In this document: piece by piece, positions 1-5,545 of the stretch
Numbering within the stretch: position 1 is the stretch's first letter
Layout of the letters: each line of letters starts with the position of its first letter
Assembly (NCBI GenBank): GCA_934463345.1
Contig: CAKSJL010000101.1
Location: 1 to 5,545, forward strand
Length of the DNA stretch: 5,545 nucleotides
Source of the DNA: an uncultured Oscillospiraceae bacterium
Lineage (GTDB): Bacteria > Bacillota > Clostridia > Oscillospirales > Ruminococcaceae
Direction: 5' to 3'
Notes under the pieces: generated by a model
Told to the model about the DNA's origin: nothing
What the model saw: the letters and a program-made list of their open reading frames with translations, nothing else
The model's database searches: none
Position numbers and translations under genes: made by a program

Positions 1-1520
1 GTGCAGAAGCGATTATAACCGGTTATACCTTTGAGGGAGGAAATGAACAAACACTTCACCAGCTTGTTTTGCCCGATGAAGCCGAAGGTGTTCCTGTTAC
101 AAAAATTAAAAGCTATGCGTTTTCTGACTGCACACAAATAGGTTCTGTTACGCTGTCAAAAAACATAAAGGAAATCAAAAACAGCGCATTTAAAAATTGC
201 ACCAATCTTTCAGAATTCAATTTTAATGAAAATCTTGAAACAATCGGAGATTCAGCATTCTACAAATGCGGAATAACAGAAGCCATTATTCCTGACTCAG
301 TGAAGAAAATTGGTACAAGTGTGTTTTCAACCTGTGAATTTCTTTCCCACGCAAAGCTGCCGTCCGGAATTGATACAGTAAGCGCCAACATGTTCATCAA
401 CTGCTATTCGCTTAAAACAGTTGACTTTCCTGAAAAACTCACTATGATAAATGCGGGCGCATTTGAAAACTGTACAGGATTAACCAGCATGATTATACCG
501 GAGGGTGTAACTTACACTGCAATATGCTCATTCCAAAACTGTTCTGGTCTTGAAACTCTTTTACTGCCTGAATCACTCGAAACAATAGGACAGTATGCGT
601 TCAGGAACTGCTCTTCCCTTAAATCTGTAACTATTCCTTCCAGGATAGAACGCATTAGCTACGAAGCATTTAACTCCTGTTCATCGCTTGAAACTGTCAA
701 TCTCCCAGAAGTGCTGACAGATATAGGAGGTGGTGCATTCTATAAATGCTCCAGTCTCAGGAATATTAATTTTCCGGATACTCTGGAGTCAATTGGATCA
801 TGTGCTTTTAAAAATTGTAGTTCAATCACAGAAGTCGTACTGCCAGAAAGCGTCACCTCTATCGGAGATTCCACTTTTGCAAATTGTGAAAATCTTGAAT
901 CTGTAACCCTTACAGATTACGTTAAAAACATAGGCAGCTTTGCATTCCTTTCATGCGGTAAAATCACTTCAATCAGATTGCCGGAAAGGCTCAGTACAAT
1001 ATCACATTCCATGCTTGCAAACACAGGCATAACCGAAATCAGAATACCAGTATTCTGCACTGAAATCAACGATTCTGCATTTCAGGGAACAAAGCTCAAA
1101 AACGTTGTAATCCCTGCAATGACTGATACAATTAATTCTAAAGCATTCGCCGATTGTACAGAGCTTGAAAGCGTAAAAATTCTTAACTCCGAATGCTACA
1201 TTTCAGATTACAAAACGAATTTTTCAAACGGCAGCGATGAAAACGATAATGACATACTTAACACAGTAATATATGGTCTCCCCGGCTCGACCGCTGAAAG
1301 CTATGCTGAAAAATACGGATACACATTCAAGGAAACTCAGCATATTGCAGGTGATGCAAATGGTGACGGCGAGCTTTCGGTTTCCGACGCTGTAATGCTT
1401 CAGAAGTGGCTGTCAGAATCATCAGCGTTAATATGTCCATACAATGTTGACTATGATTCAGATGACTGCATTTCTGTTTTTGACCTCTGCCGCCTTAAAC
1501 GTGAACTTTTAAAATTTTAA
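1..1520 (+). CDS. BspA-like leucine-rich-repeat protein with C-terminal type I dockerin (5' partial)
   Basis: The frame is open from the left edge (first whole codon at base 3) to the TAA at 1518-1520, so the true start and any signal peptide lie outside; the TTG at 69 is inside an LRR lead-in and is not a convincing start. About 16 repeats of roughly 23 residues follow the LRR_5/BspA pattern, each with an (A)F-x-x-C core such as YAFSDC, SAFKNC and GAFENC. A typical closing cap (GSTAESYAEKYGYTF) comes next, then a type I dockerin at about 1350-1517. In characterised systems dockerins bind cohesins on a scaffoldin, and BspA-like LRRs are usually surface binding or adhesion modules. The inferred role is an extracellular, scaffold-attached binding protein; I see no catalytic domain in the visible part. 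The ligand cannot be told from sequence. The palindromic element at 1521-1681 directly follows the stop codon. Confidence 0.93.
   Translation, partial: AEAIITGYTFEGGNEQTLHQLVLPDEAEGVPVTKIKSYAFSDCTQIGSVTLSKNIKEIKNSAFKNCTNLSEFNFNENLETIGDSAFYKCGITEAIIPDSVKKIGTSVFSTCEFLSHAKLPSGIDTVSANMFINCYSLKTVDFPEKLTMINAGAFENCTGLTSMIIPEGVTYTAICSFQNCSGLETLLLPESLETIGQYAFRNCSSLKSVTIPSRIERISYEAFNSCSSLETVNLPEVLTDIGGGAFYKCSSLRNINFPDTLESIGSCAFKNCSSITEVVLPESVTSIGDSTFANCENLESVTLTDYVKNIGSFAFLSCGKITSIRLPERLSTISHSMLANTGITEIRIPVFCTEINDSAFQGTKLKNVVIPAMTDTINSKAFADCTELESVKILNSECYISDYKTNFSNGSDENDNDILNTVIYGLPGSTAESYAEKYGYTFKETQHIAGDANGDGELSVSDAVMLQKWLSESSALICPYNVDYDSDDCISVFDLCRLKRELLKF
69..1190 (+). repeat. Tandem LRR_5 (BspA-type) repeat array, about 16 units
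   Basis: The coding repeats are about 69 bp each and diverged at DNA level, so this is an old protein repeat rather than a recent tandem duplication. Each unit reads roughly L-P-x-x-(hydrophobic)-x-x-I-x-x-x-A-F-x-x-C-x-x-(hydrophobic). The Cys after the Phe is kept in 14 units; units 14 and 15 (cores SMLANT and SAFQGT) have Thr in its place. A stacked Cys/Asn ladder is expected inside a solenoid of this type. These two Thr units and the irregular unit 7 (ICSFQNC, with YTA in place of the usual I-G) are the only clear departures. Confidence 0.88.
1350..1517 (+). other. Type I dockerin domain (two calcium-binding loops)
   Basis: This 56-residue C-terminal module has two EF-hand-like loops. 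Loop 1 is DANGDGELSVSD, with acidic or Asn ligands at positions 1, 3, 5 and 12. Loop 2 is DYDSDDCISVFD, with Asp at 1, 3, 5 and 12. Each is followed by an amphipathic helix (AVMLQKWL and LCRLKREL). All expected calcium ligands are present, so the fold should be intact. Loop 2 has Asp instead of the usual Gly at position 6 and Cys at position 7. The residues at positions 10 and 11, which in studied dockerins contribute to cohesin choice, are V-S in loop 1 and V-F in loop 2. The domain ends three residues from the stop, its normal place. Confidence 0.9.
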
Positions 1521-1681
1521 GAACCCGTCTTCACAAGATATGTGTGCGGATTTCCAAGCACAATTTTTACGCAGACAAGGCAAAAATGCGCAGACATACT
1601 TGTGTATGGCAAACATTTTTAACGCAGTATGAGAAAAAATTTGCTGGAAAGACGAGCGCATACACTTGTGAAGAAAGGTTC
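1521..1681. repeat. 161-bp imperfect palindrome, candidate small insertion element (MITE-like)
   Basis: The ends are GAACC (1521-1525) and GGTTC (1677-1681). Mirrored blocks lie at equal distance from a centre at about 1601: TCTTCACAAG (1528-1537) with CTTGTGAAGA (1665-1674), TTTCC (1551-1555) with GGAAA (1646-1650), AATTTTT (1562-1568) with AAAAATT (1635-1641), AAAAATG (1582-1588) with CATTTTT (1614-1620), and CATAC (1595-1599) with GTATG (1604-1608) around a TTGT loop. TAA precedes (1518-1520) and follows (1682-1684) the element, a possible 3-bp target duplication whose left copy is the stop codon of the LRR-dockerin gene. It has no plausible coding content. As RNA it would form a long hairpin at the 3' end of that mRNA and may stabilise or end it, though no T-run follows the outer stem. 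The palindrome is directly visible; mobility is inferred. Confidence 0.8.
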
Positions 1682-1747
1682 TAAATTGCAGAGAATTGAT
1701 ATAGTATTTCATACAATCTTTATGCGTTAATGCCTATAATATTTTAC

Positions 1748-1776
1748 TTGCAAAAAACTCCGATATGTGGTATAAT
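1748..1776 (+). promoter_or_regulatory. Vegetative (sigma-A type) promoter of the aminotransferase gene
   Basis: The -35 box is TTGCAA (1748-1753), followed by a 17-base spacer and a perfect TATAAT -10 box (1771-1776). TG at 1768-1769 gives an extended -10. Transcription should start near 1783, leaving a leader of about 80 bases. It lies downstream of the palindromic element, so the aminotransferase gene appears to be transcribed independently of the LRR-dockerin gene. A second TATAAT at 1735-1740 has only a poor -35 match 17 bases upstream and is not called. Confidence 0.85.
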
Positions 1777-1796
1777 AGTTTATAAAACAATTATAA

Positions 1797-1842
1797 GCGT
1801 TTAATTCCGACAGACTTTAATGTCGCAAATACCGGAAAACGC
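1797..1842 (+). other. Possible stem-loop in the aminotransferase 5' leader
   Basis: GCGTT (1797-1801) can pair with AACGC (1838-1842), and TTCCG (1805-1809) with CGGAA (1833-1837), giving ten pairs with a three-base bulge. An alternative inner hairpin pairs CGACA (1808-1812) with TGTCG (1821-1825) and competes with part of the outer stem. The ribosome binding site lies just outside the stem. I recognise no known riboswitch class, and it may only be an mRNA-stabilising leader. Confidence 0.4.
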
Positions 1843-1848
1843 TGCTTC

Positions 1849-1854
1849 AAGGAG
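1849..1854 (+). promoter_or_regulatory. Ribosome binding site of the aminotransferase gene
   Basis: AAGGAG lies nine bases before the ATG at 1864. This is near-consensus in sequence and spacing, and fixes 1864 as the start. Confidence 0.88.
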
Positions 1855-1863
1855 TGCTGAACA

Positions 1864-3135
1864 ATGAGATTAACTGATATGGACAAAGGCGAAATTCTTG
1901 CTTTGAAAAAACAATGGTGTGATGAATACGAAAAATTCAAAGCTATGAATCTTAAGCTTAATATGGCAAGAGGAAAGCCTTCACCGGAACAGCTTGAGCT
2001 TAGCATGGATATGTTCAATGTTCTGGATGAAAAAAGTGTTCTTAAAGGCATTAACAATGATGATTACCGAAATTATGGTATTCTTGACGGTATTCCTGAA
2101 TCAAAAAAGATTTTTTCAAAAATGCTCGGTGTTTCAGAAGATGAAATAATAATCGGAGGAAACGCAAGCTTAAACCTTATGTACGATATTATTTCCGATT
2201 CATATGCTTTTGGAGTAAACGGTTCAACGCCATGGTGCAGGCTTGATAAAGTCAAATTCCTGTGTCCTGTTCCCGGATATGACAGACATTTTGCAATAAC
2301 TGAGAAATTCGGCATTGAGATGATAAATATTCCTACAGATGAAAACGGTCCTGATATGGATATGGTTGAAAAGCTGGTTTCGGAAGATGATTCCATAAAG
2401 GGAATTTGGTGCGTTCCACAGTATTCCAACCCTTCCGGATATGTATTCAGTGATGAAACAGTAAAACGTTTTGCAGCTCTGAAACCAAAGGCTAAGGATT
2501 TCAGAATATTCTGGGACAATGCATACTGCATACATCACCTTGTTGACAATCCTAAGGTAGTGCTTAACATTATGGACGAGTGCAAAAAGAACGGAAATGA
2601 AAATCTTGTTTATATTTTCGGTTCAACTTCAAAGATTACATTCCCTGGTGCAGGCGTTGCAGCAATGGCTTCCGGCAAGGAAAATATTGCAAACATTAAA
2701 AAGAATATGAGCATCAGAACTATAGGCTACGACAAAATCAATCAGCTTCGTCATGCACTATACTTCAAAGACTATACTGGTCTTGTTGAACACATGAAAA
2801 AGCACAGAGATCTGATTGCTCCTAAATTCAAGGTTGTCAACGATACACTTGAAAAGGAAATTGCACCTCTTGGAATTGGTAACTGGACCAAGCCGGATGG
2901 CGGATATTTCGTTTCATTCGATTCGCTTCCCGGCTGTGCAAAGAGAATCGTTGAGCTTTGCAAAAATGCCGGAGTTACATTGACCGGCGCCGGTGCGGCT
3001 TTCCCATACGGAAAGGATCCTGAAGACAAAAATATCAGAATTGCACCTACTTACCCGTCAGTTGATGAACTGCAAACTGCAATGGAAGTTTTCTGCCTGA
3101 GTGTCAAAATCGCAAGCGCAGAGAAACTGGCATAA
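1864..3135 (+). CDS. PLP-dependent aminotransferase, probable aspartate aminotransferase (PF12897-like, fold type I)
   Basis: This is a complete 423-residue cytoplasmic enzyme with a good ribosome binding site. It has the class I/II aminotransferase landmarks in order: ARGKPS (35-40) at the N-terminal substrate-site segment, Tyr71 in NYG, the phosphate-loop segment GGNAS (98-102), the PGYDRHF segment with Tyr139 likely stacking on the cofactor, NPSG (189-192) with Asn189, DNAY (218-221) with Asp218 and Tyr221 contacting the PLP ring, the Schiff-base Lys257 in STSK (254-257), and Arg392 in NIRIAP, expected to hold the substrate carboxylate. The N-terminal LNMARGKPSPEQLELS and overall length resemble the family that includes the aspartate aminotransferase AspT of Corynebacterium glutamicum. 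The likely reaction is aspartate plus 2-oxoglutarate to oxaloacetate plus glutamate; the class is firm, the substrate is inferred from family. It appears monocistronic, with its own promoter and terminator. Confidence 0.93.
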   Translation: MRLTDMDKGEILALKKQWCDEYEKFKAMNLKLNMARGKPSPEQLELSMDMFNVLDEKSVLKGINNDDYRNYGILDGIPESKKIFSKMLGVSEDEIIIGGNASLNLMYDIISDSYAFGVNGSTPWCRLDKVKFLCPVPGYDRHFAITEKFGIEMINIPTDENGPDMDMVEKLVSEDDSIKGIWCVPQYSNPSGYVFSDETVKRFAALKPKAKDFRIFWDNAYCIHHLVDNPKVVLNIMDECKKNGNENLVYIFGSTSKITFPGAGVAAMASGKENIANIKKNMSIRTIGYDKINQLRHALYFKDYTGLVEHMKKHRDLIAPKFKVVNDTLEKEIAPLGIGNWTKPDGGYFVSFDSLPGCAKRIVELCKNAGVTLTGAGAAFPYGKDPEDKNIRIAPTYPSVDELQTAMEVFCLSVKIASAEKLA

Positions 3136-3142
3136 AAAATCG

Positions 3143-3179
3143 CCCCTGTTCCCGTATAATTTACGGAAACAGGGGTTTT
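3143..3179. terminator. Rho-independent terminator, probably bidirectional
   Basis: CCCCTGTT (3143-3150) pairs with AACAGGGG (3168-3175), and after one C/A mismatch CCGTA (3152-3156) pairs with TACGG (3162-3166) around a five-base loop. On the plus strand TTTT (3176-3179) follows, eight bases past the aminotransferase stop. On the minus strand the A-run at 3134-3139 becomes a six-T tract after the same stem, so it can also end transcripts arriving from the convergent minus-strand genes. Confidence 0.92.
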
Positions 3180-3242
3180 GCAATGTCAGGCAATCAGTCT
3201 CATTATTGATAAGTGCTGTTTATAAATACAAACTGGAATTTT

Positions 3243-3548
3243 TCAACTTAAATCATACGATGAATATCCCAATTCAATTATTACCATTTGTAATTTTCTA
3301 AAATCATTTTGATTATTAGATTTTGAAAAAAGTCCTTTTTTATTGAAGATAACTTTAGTATATCTGCCAGAAGTAAAAAAAACAAAATAAGGAGGTTTGG
3401 CAAATAGATCTCTTTCTGCCACACAAGTTTCGCTGTTGTAGCGTTGCTTAATACATTCCTTAAAAATGATTTTTTCTCCATTTTTAAAAGTGATTCCGGT
3501 TTTATCAATATCTTTTATATCTAAATATCGTTTTTCAATATATTCCAT
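3243..3548 (-). CDS. Small protein of unknown function (101 residues)
   Basis: I do not recognise this protein. It reads as a real coding frame, with no stop over 101 codons and mixed, non-repetitive composition rich in charged and aromatic residues. There is no signal peptide or membrane segment, so it is probably cytosolic. The sequence suggests a beta-rich core (GITFKNGEKIIF at 18-29, PYFVFFTSGRYTKVIF at 53-68), then a basic FNKKGLFSK stretch and a C-terminal helix (about 80-94) ending in GYSSYDLS. Two cysteines (32 and 42) are present. ATG 3546-3548 is the first start after an in-frame stop; the upstream purine run (GAAAG, about 12 bases away) is a weak ribosome site. It lies 95 bases downstream of the ABC gene on the same strand, so co-transcription is possible. 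Its transcript should end at the terminator at 3143-3179. Confidence 0.68.
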   Translation of the reverse strand: MEYIEKRYLDIKDIDKTGITFKNGEKIIFKECIKQRYNSETCVAERDLFAKPPYFVFFTSGRYTKVIFNKKGLFSKSNNQNDFRKLQMVIIELGYSSYDLS

Positions 3549-3587
3549 GTAATTATTTTACTTTCATATAAATTCCAATTTGTAAGA

Positions 3588-3633
3588 CTGCCGCCTACAA
3601 TCTGGTTATGTAGCAAGCAGAGCCTGCCGCCGC
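3588..3633. repeat. Short GC-rich direct repeat with small hairpins in the spacer after the ABC gene
   Basis: CTGCCGCC occurs at 3588-3595 and again at 3624-3631. Between the copies, CTACA (3595-3599) can pair with TGTAG (3609-3613), and GCAAGC (3613-3618) with GCCTGC (3622-3627, one G-T pair) around a three-base loop. The GC content stands out from the A+T-rich surroundings. No T-run directly follows a stem on the minus strand, so it is not a canonical terminator for the ABC gene; an RNA-processing site or the remnant of an intergenic repeat is possible. Confidence 0.35.
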
Positions 3634-3643
3634 ATATGTTTTT

Positions 3644-5545
3644 TTACTCGCTCCTCAATGCCTCAACTGCGTCTTTCTTTGCAGCCATTTTAGCCGGTAT
3701 ATGTCCGCCAAGCATTGTAAGAACTGTACTTACTGCCACAAGAATAAGCGAATGTGAAATCTTGAGCTGTGCAACTGATTTAAGCTCTGTAAGTGAATAA
3801 ATAATTGAATTTACCGGGAAAGTAAGCAGCTTTGCAATTATGATTCCAAGCAGTCCGGAGCAAATTCCAAGTATAAACGTTTCAGCGTCAAATACTCTCG
3901 TAATATCCTTTTTCCTTGCACCAAGCGCTTTCAGTATACCTATTTCCTTTGTTCTTTCAAGAACTGACGTATAGGTTATTATAGCGATCATGATGAGGCT
4001 GACAATAAGGTTTGTGCCGGCAAAAGCAATCAGAACTATTGTAATACCGTCCATAATGCCATTAGACATTCCTGAAATCATTCCAGCCATATCTGTGTAT
4101 ATAATTTTGCTGTCATCATCAAGTCCCTCGTTGTATTTGTCAAGATACTCTAAAATCTTATCCTTTGAATCAAAATTGTATGGATAAAGCTGTATAGTAT
4201 ATGGGGTTTCGTTTCCGCCAAGATATGCTAATGTCTGCTTCTTTGTCTCTTCATCAAGCTTTTCCATAGACAGTACATTTGTATCTGAGCTTTCCTGTGC
4301 TTTTACAATTTCGGAATTCACAGAGCTGTCAATAACCCTCTGTGCAAGAGCATCACTGTAAAGAAGCGCTCCCCCGTCAGAGCTTGAACCCATTGATGTC
4401 GGAGATTCCTCTTTAGGACGTATTATGCCGGAAACTTTAAGCGTAATACTATCAGCAGACTCATACATTGCTTTGTAGTCATTATTGAAGGTGTATGTCC
4501 CATACTCTGTCTTTACATAATAGTCATCATTCATGATGATCTTAAGCTCTGCGCCAATGACATCATCAAAGCTGAACTCCTCAGAGGCTTCAACATCAAA
4601 GCCAAGCTCTTTCATAATTGTGTCATTTATTCTGTTCCTGGTATCCACCATCAGAACAAGCTCCTGTTCATTCTCCGGCATATTTCCTGCCAGAATATCA
4701 TAGTGTTCCTCCATGAATTTGTTTTTATCACCGTCCATCGAAACCGGGTATGAGCCAAAGTTTACATTAGTCATTGCAACAGGAAGATATTCGTCTCCGT
4801 TTTTTCTAATGAGGTTGAGATTTACAAGTCTTGAATAACTAATGCTCTTGCATATGTCAGAACCTATATTGTCAACATAGTCAAGGTATTTATCAGTAAA
4901 TTTGTTGGTATGCATAATCATATCCTGATATGACCGCATTACATAAACCTTTTTCTCGCTCGTAAACTTCTCATGATCGTCATCTTTACCCGATATCTTT
5001 TCCATAGTATCCTGGTCCATGTTCATGCTTTGCTGTGATATTATAACAGGCATCTGCTGAAGCGTATCCGCTTCAAATTTATCTATCTGCATCTGAAAGC
5101 CAACAGAAAGGCTGAGAATAAGCGCAATACCTATTATTCCTATACTTGAAGCAAAAGATGTAAGGAAGGTTCTCCCCAGCTTGGTTTTAATATTATTTGC
5201 AGAGAGCTTTAATGCGGTCAGAAAGCTCATACTTGTCTTTTTCAGCGAAAAATCTTTCTTTTCCTCAGATTTGTCATACGGATTCGTATCAGAAATTATC
5301 TTTCCGTCCTGAAAGCTTACAATTCTGTCAGCATATTTTTCAGCAAGCTGTGGGTTATGAGTAACCATTATAACAAGCTTGTCCCCTGCCACTTCCTTGA
5401 TAAGCTCCATAATCTGTACACTTGTCTCTGTATCAAGTGCACCGGTCGGTTCATCCGCAAGCAGAATCTCCGGATCGTTGATCAGCGCACGCGCAATCGC
5501 CACACGCTGCATCTGTCCACCGGACATCTGATTCGGCTTTTTATG
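3644..5545 (-). CDS. MacB/FtsX-type ABC transporter, fused ATPase-permease (5' partial)
   Basis: The frame is open to the right edge; the ATG at 5525-5527 sits inside the ABC signature and is not the start. The visible 633 residues begin HKKPNQMSGGQMQRVAIARA, so Walker A and the Q-loop lie outside. Counting from the M of MSGGQ, Walker B is ILLADE (21-26), the D-loop GALD (29-32), and the H-loop His is H57 in VTH. A linker and first membrane segment (about 120-145) follow, then a large hydrophilic, acidic domain (about 146-490) expected outside the membrane, and three more membrane segments (about 492-519, 548-570, 590-612). The segment VLERTKEIGILKALGARKKDI (522-542) is the typical FtsX/MacB cytoplasmic loop. 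The DEPTGALD form and four-segment topology point to the MacB/LolD group, which uses ATP to drive extracytoplasmic work or export of peptides and lipid-linked substrates. The substrate is unknown; drug or antimicrobial-peptide handling is only a guess. Confidence 0.93.
   Translation of the reverse strand, partial: HKKPNQMSGGQMQRVAIARALINDPEILLADEPTGALDTETSVQIMELIKEVAGDKLVIMVTHNPQLAEKYADRIVSFQDGKIISDTNPYDKSEEKKDFSLKKTSMSFLTALKLSANNIKTKLGRTFLTSFASSIGIIGIALILSLSVGFQMQIDKFEADTLQQMPVIISQQSMNMDQDTMEKISGKDDDHEKFTSEKKVYVMRSYQDMIMHTNKFTDKYLDYVDNIGSDICKSISYSRLVNLNLIRKNGDEYLPVAMTNVNFGSYPVSMDGDKNKFMEEHYDILAGNMPENEQELVLMVDTRNRINDTIMKELGFDVEASEEFSFDDVIGAELKIIMNDDYYVKTEYGTYTFNNDYKAMYESADSITLKVSGIIRPKEESPTSMGSSSDGGALLYSDALAQRVIDSSVNSEIVKAQESSDTNVLSMEKLDEETKKQTLAYLGGNETPYTIQLYPYNFDSKDKILEYLDKYNEGLDDDSKIIYTDMAGMISGMSNGIMDGITIVLIAFAGTNLIVSLIMIAIITYTSVLERTKEIGILKALGARKKDITRVFDAETFILGICSGLLGIIIAKLLTFPVNSIIYSLTELKSVAQLKISHSLILVAVSTVLTMLGGHIPAKMAAKKDAVEALRSE

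Noticed and set aside
1521..1681. CRISPR array or tRNA/rRNA gene in the intergenic region
   Set aside because: There are no regularly spaced direct repeats and no cloverleaf. The symmetry is that of a single inverted repeat.
1509..1712. 67-residue minus-strand frame (MKYYINSLQF...) in the first intergenic region
   Set aside because: It lies almost wholly across the palindromic element, so its codons follow the inverted repeat. It has no convincing ribosome site and overlaps the end of the LRR-dockerin gene. Open frames of this kind inside palindromic repeats are often mis-annotated as hypothetical proteins.
1712..1740. Second promoter upstream of the aminotransferase gene (TATAAT at 1735-1740)
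   Set aside because: The -35 candidate TACAAT matches only two of six consensus bases and the TG is misplaced by one base; the downstream promoter is much better.
1791..2057. 88-residue minus-strand frame over the leader and start of the aminotransferase gene
   Set aside because: It is antisense to a clearly real gene and its leader, with no recognisable domain; a shadow.
2073..3029. Three minus-strand frames (152, 104 and 85 residues) inside the aminotransferase gene
   Set aside because: All are antisense to the conserved aminotransferase frame, and two overlap each other; the real frame explains the sequence.
3101..3301. 66-residue plus-strand frame after the aminotransferase
   Set aside because: It runs through the aminotransferase end and the terminator hairpin and overlaps the antisense small gene; no ribosome site or domain.
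3281..3508. 75-residue minus-strand frame overlapping the 101-residue gene
   Set aside because: It is an alternative frame of the same stretch, lysine- and leucine-rich in the way A+T-rich shadow frames are, and starts inside the better frame.
3990..4187. 65-residue plus-strand frame inside the ABC transporter gene
   Set aside because: It is antisense to the membrane segment and outer-domain coding sequence of the ABC gene; its hydrophobic look is the complement of that segment.

Overview
The window looks like chromosome from an A+T-rich Gram-positive anaerobe of the Ruminococcus type (Clostridia, gut or rumen). The main clue is a secreted-type protein made of BspA-like leucine-rich repeats and ending in a type I dockerin, a combination typical of cellulosome-bearing ruminococci. 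The MacB-like fused ABC exporter and the PF12897-type aminotransferase also fit a Firmicute. The genus is an inference; no rRNA or other marker gene is present.

Layout, left to right. (1) Positions 1-1520, plus strand: the 3' part of an LRR-dockerin gene, with its start and signal peptide outside the window. (2) Positions 1521-1681: a 161-bp imperfect palindrome that begins on the base after the LRR-dockerin stop codon. It has matching ends (GAACC/GGTTC), mirrored internal blocks and a possible 3-bp TAA target duplication, so it resembles a small non-coding insertion element. (3) Positions 1748-1863: a strong extended -10 promoter, a leader that can fold, and a good ribosome binding site for the next gene. 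(4) Positions 1864-3135, plus strand: a complete PLP-dependent aminotransferase, probably an aspartate aminotransferase. (5) Positions 3143-3179: a strong hairpin terminator, apparently bidirectional. (6) Positions 3243-3548, minus strand: a 101-residue protein I do not recognise. (7) Positions 3549-3643: a spacer with a short GC-rich direct repeat and small hairpins. (8) Positions 3644-5545, minus strand: the 3' part of a fused ABC ATPase-permease of the MacB/FtsX type, cut by the right edge before Walker A.

The genes do not form one pathway. The LRR-dockerin protein would act outside the cell, docked on a cohesin scaffold. The aminotransferase is a separately promoted housekeeping enzyme. 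The ABC gene and the small gene lie on the opposite strand, may be co-transcribed, and converge on the aminotransferase at the shared terminator. I see no clear new multi-gene system. The items most worth a second look are the palindromic element, the unrecognised small protein and the LRR-dockerin architecture.
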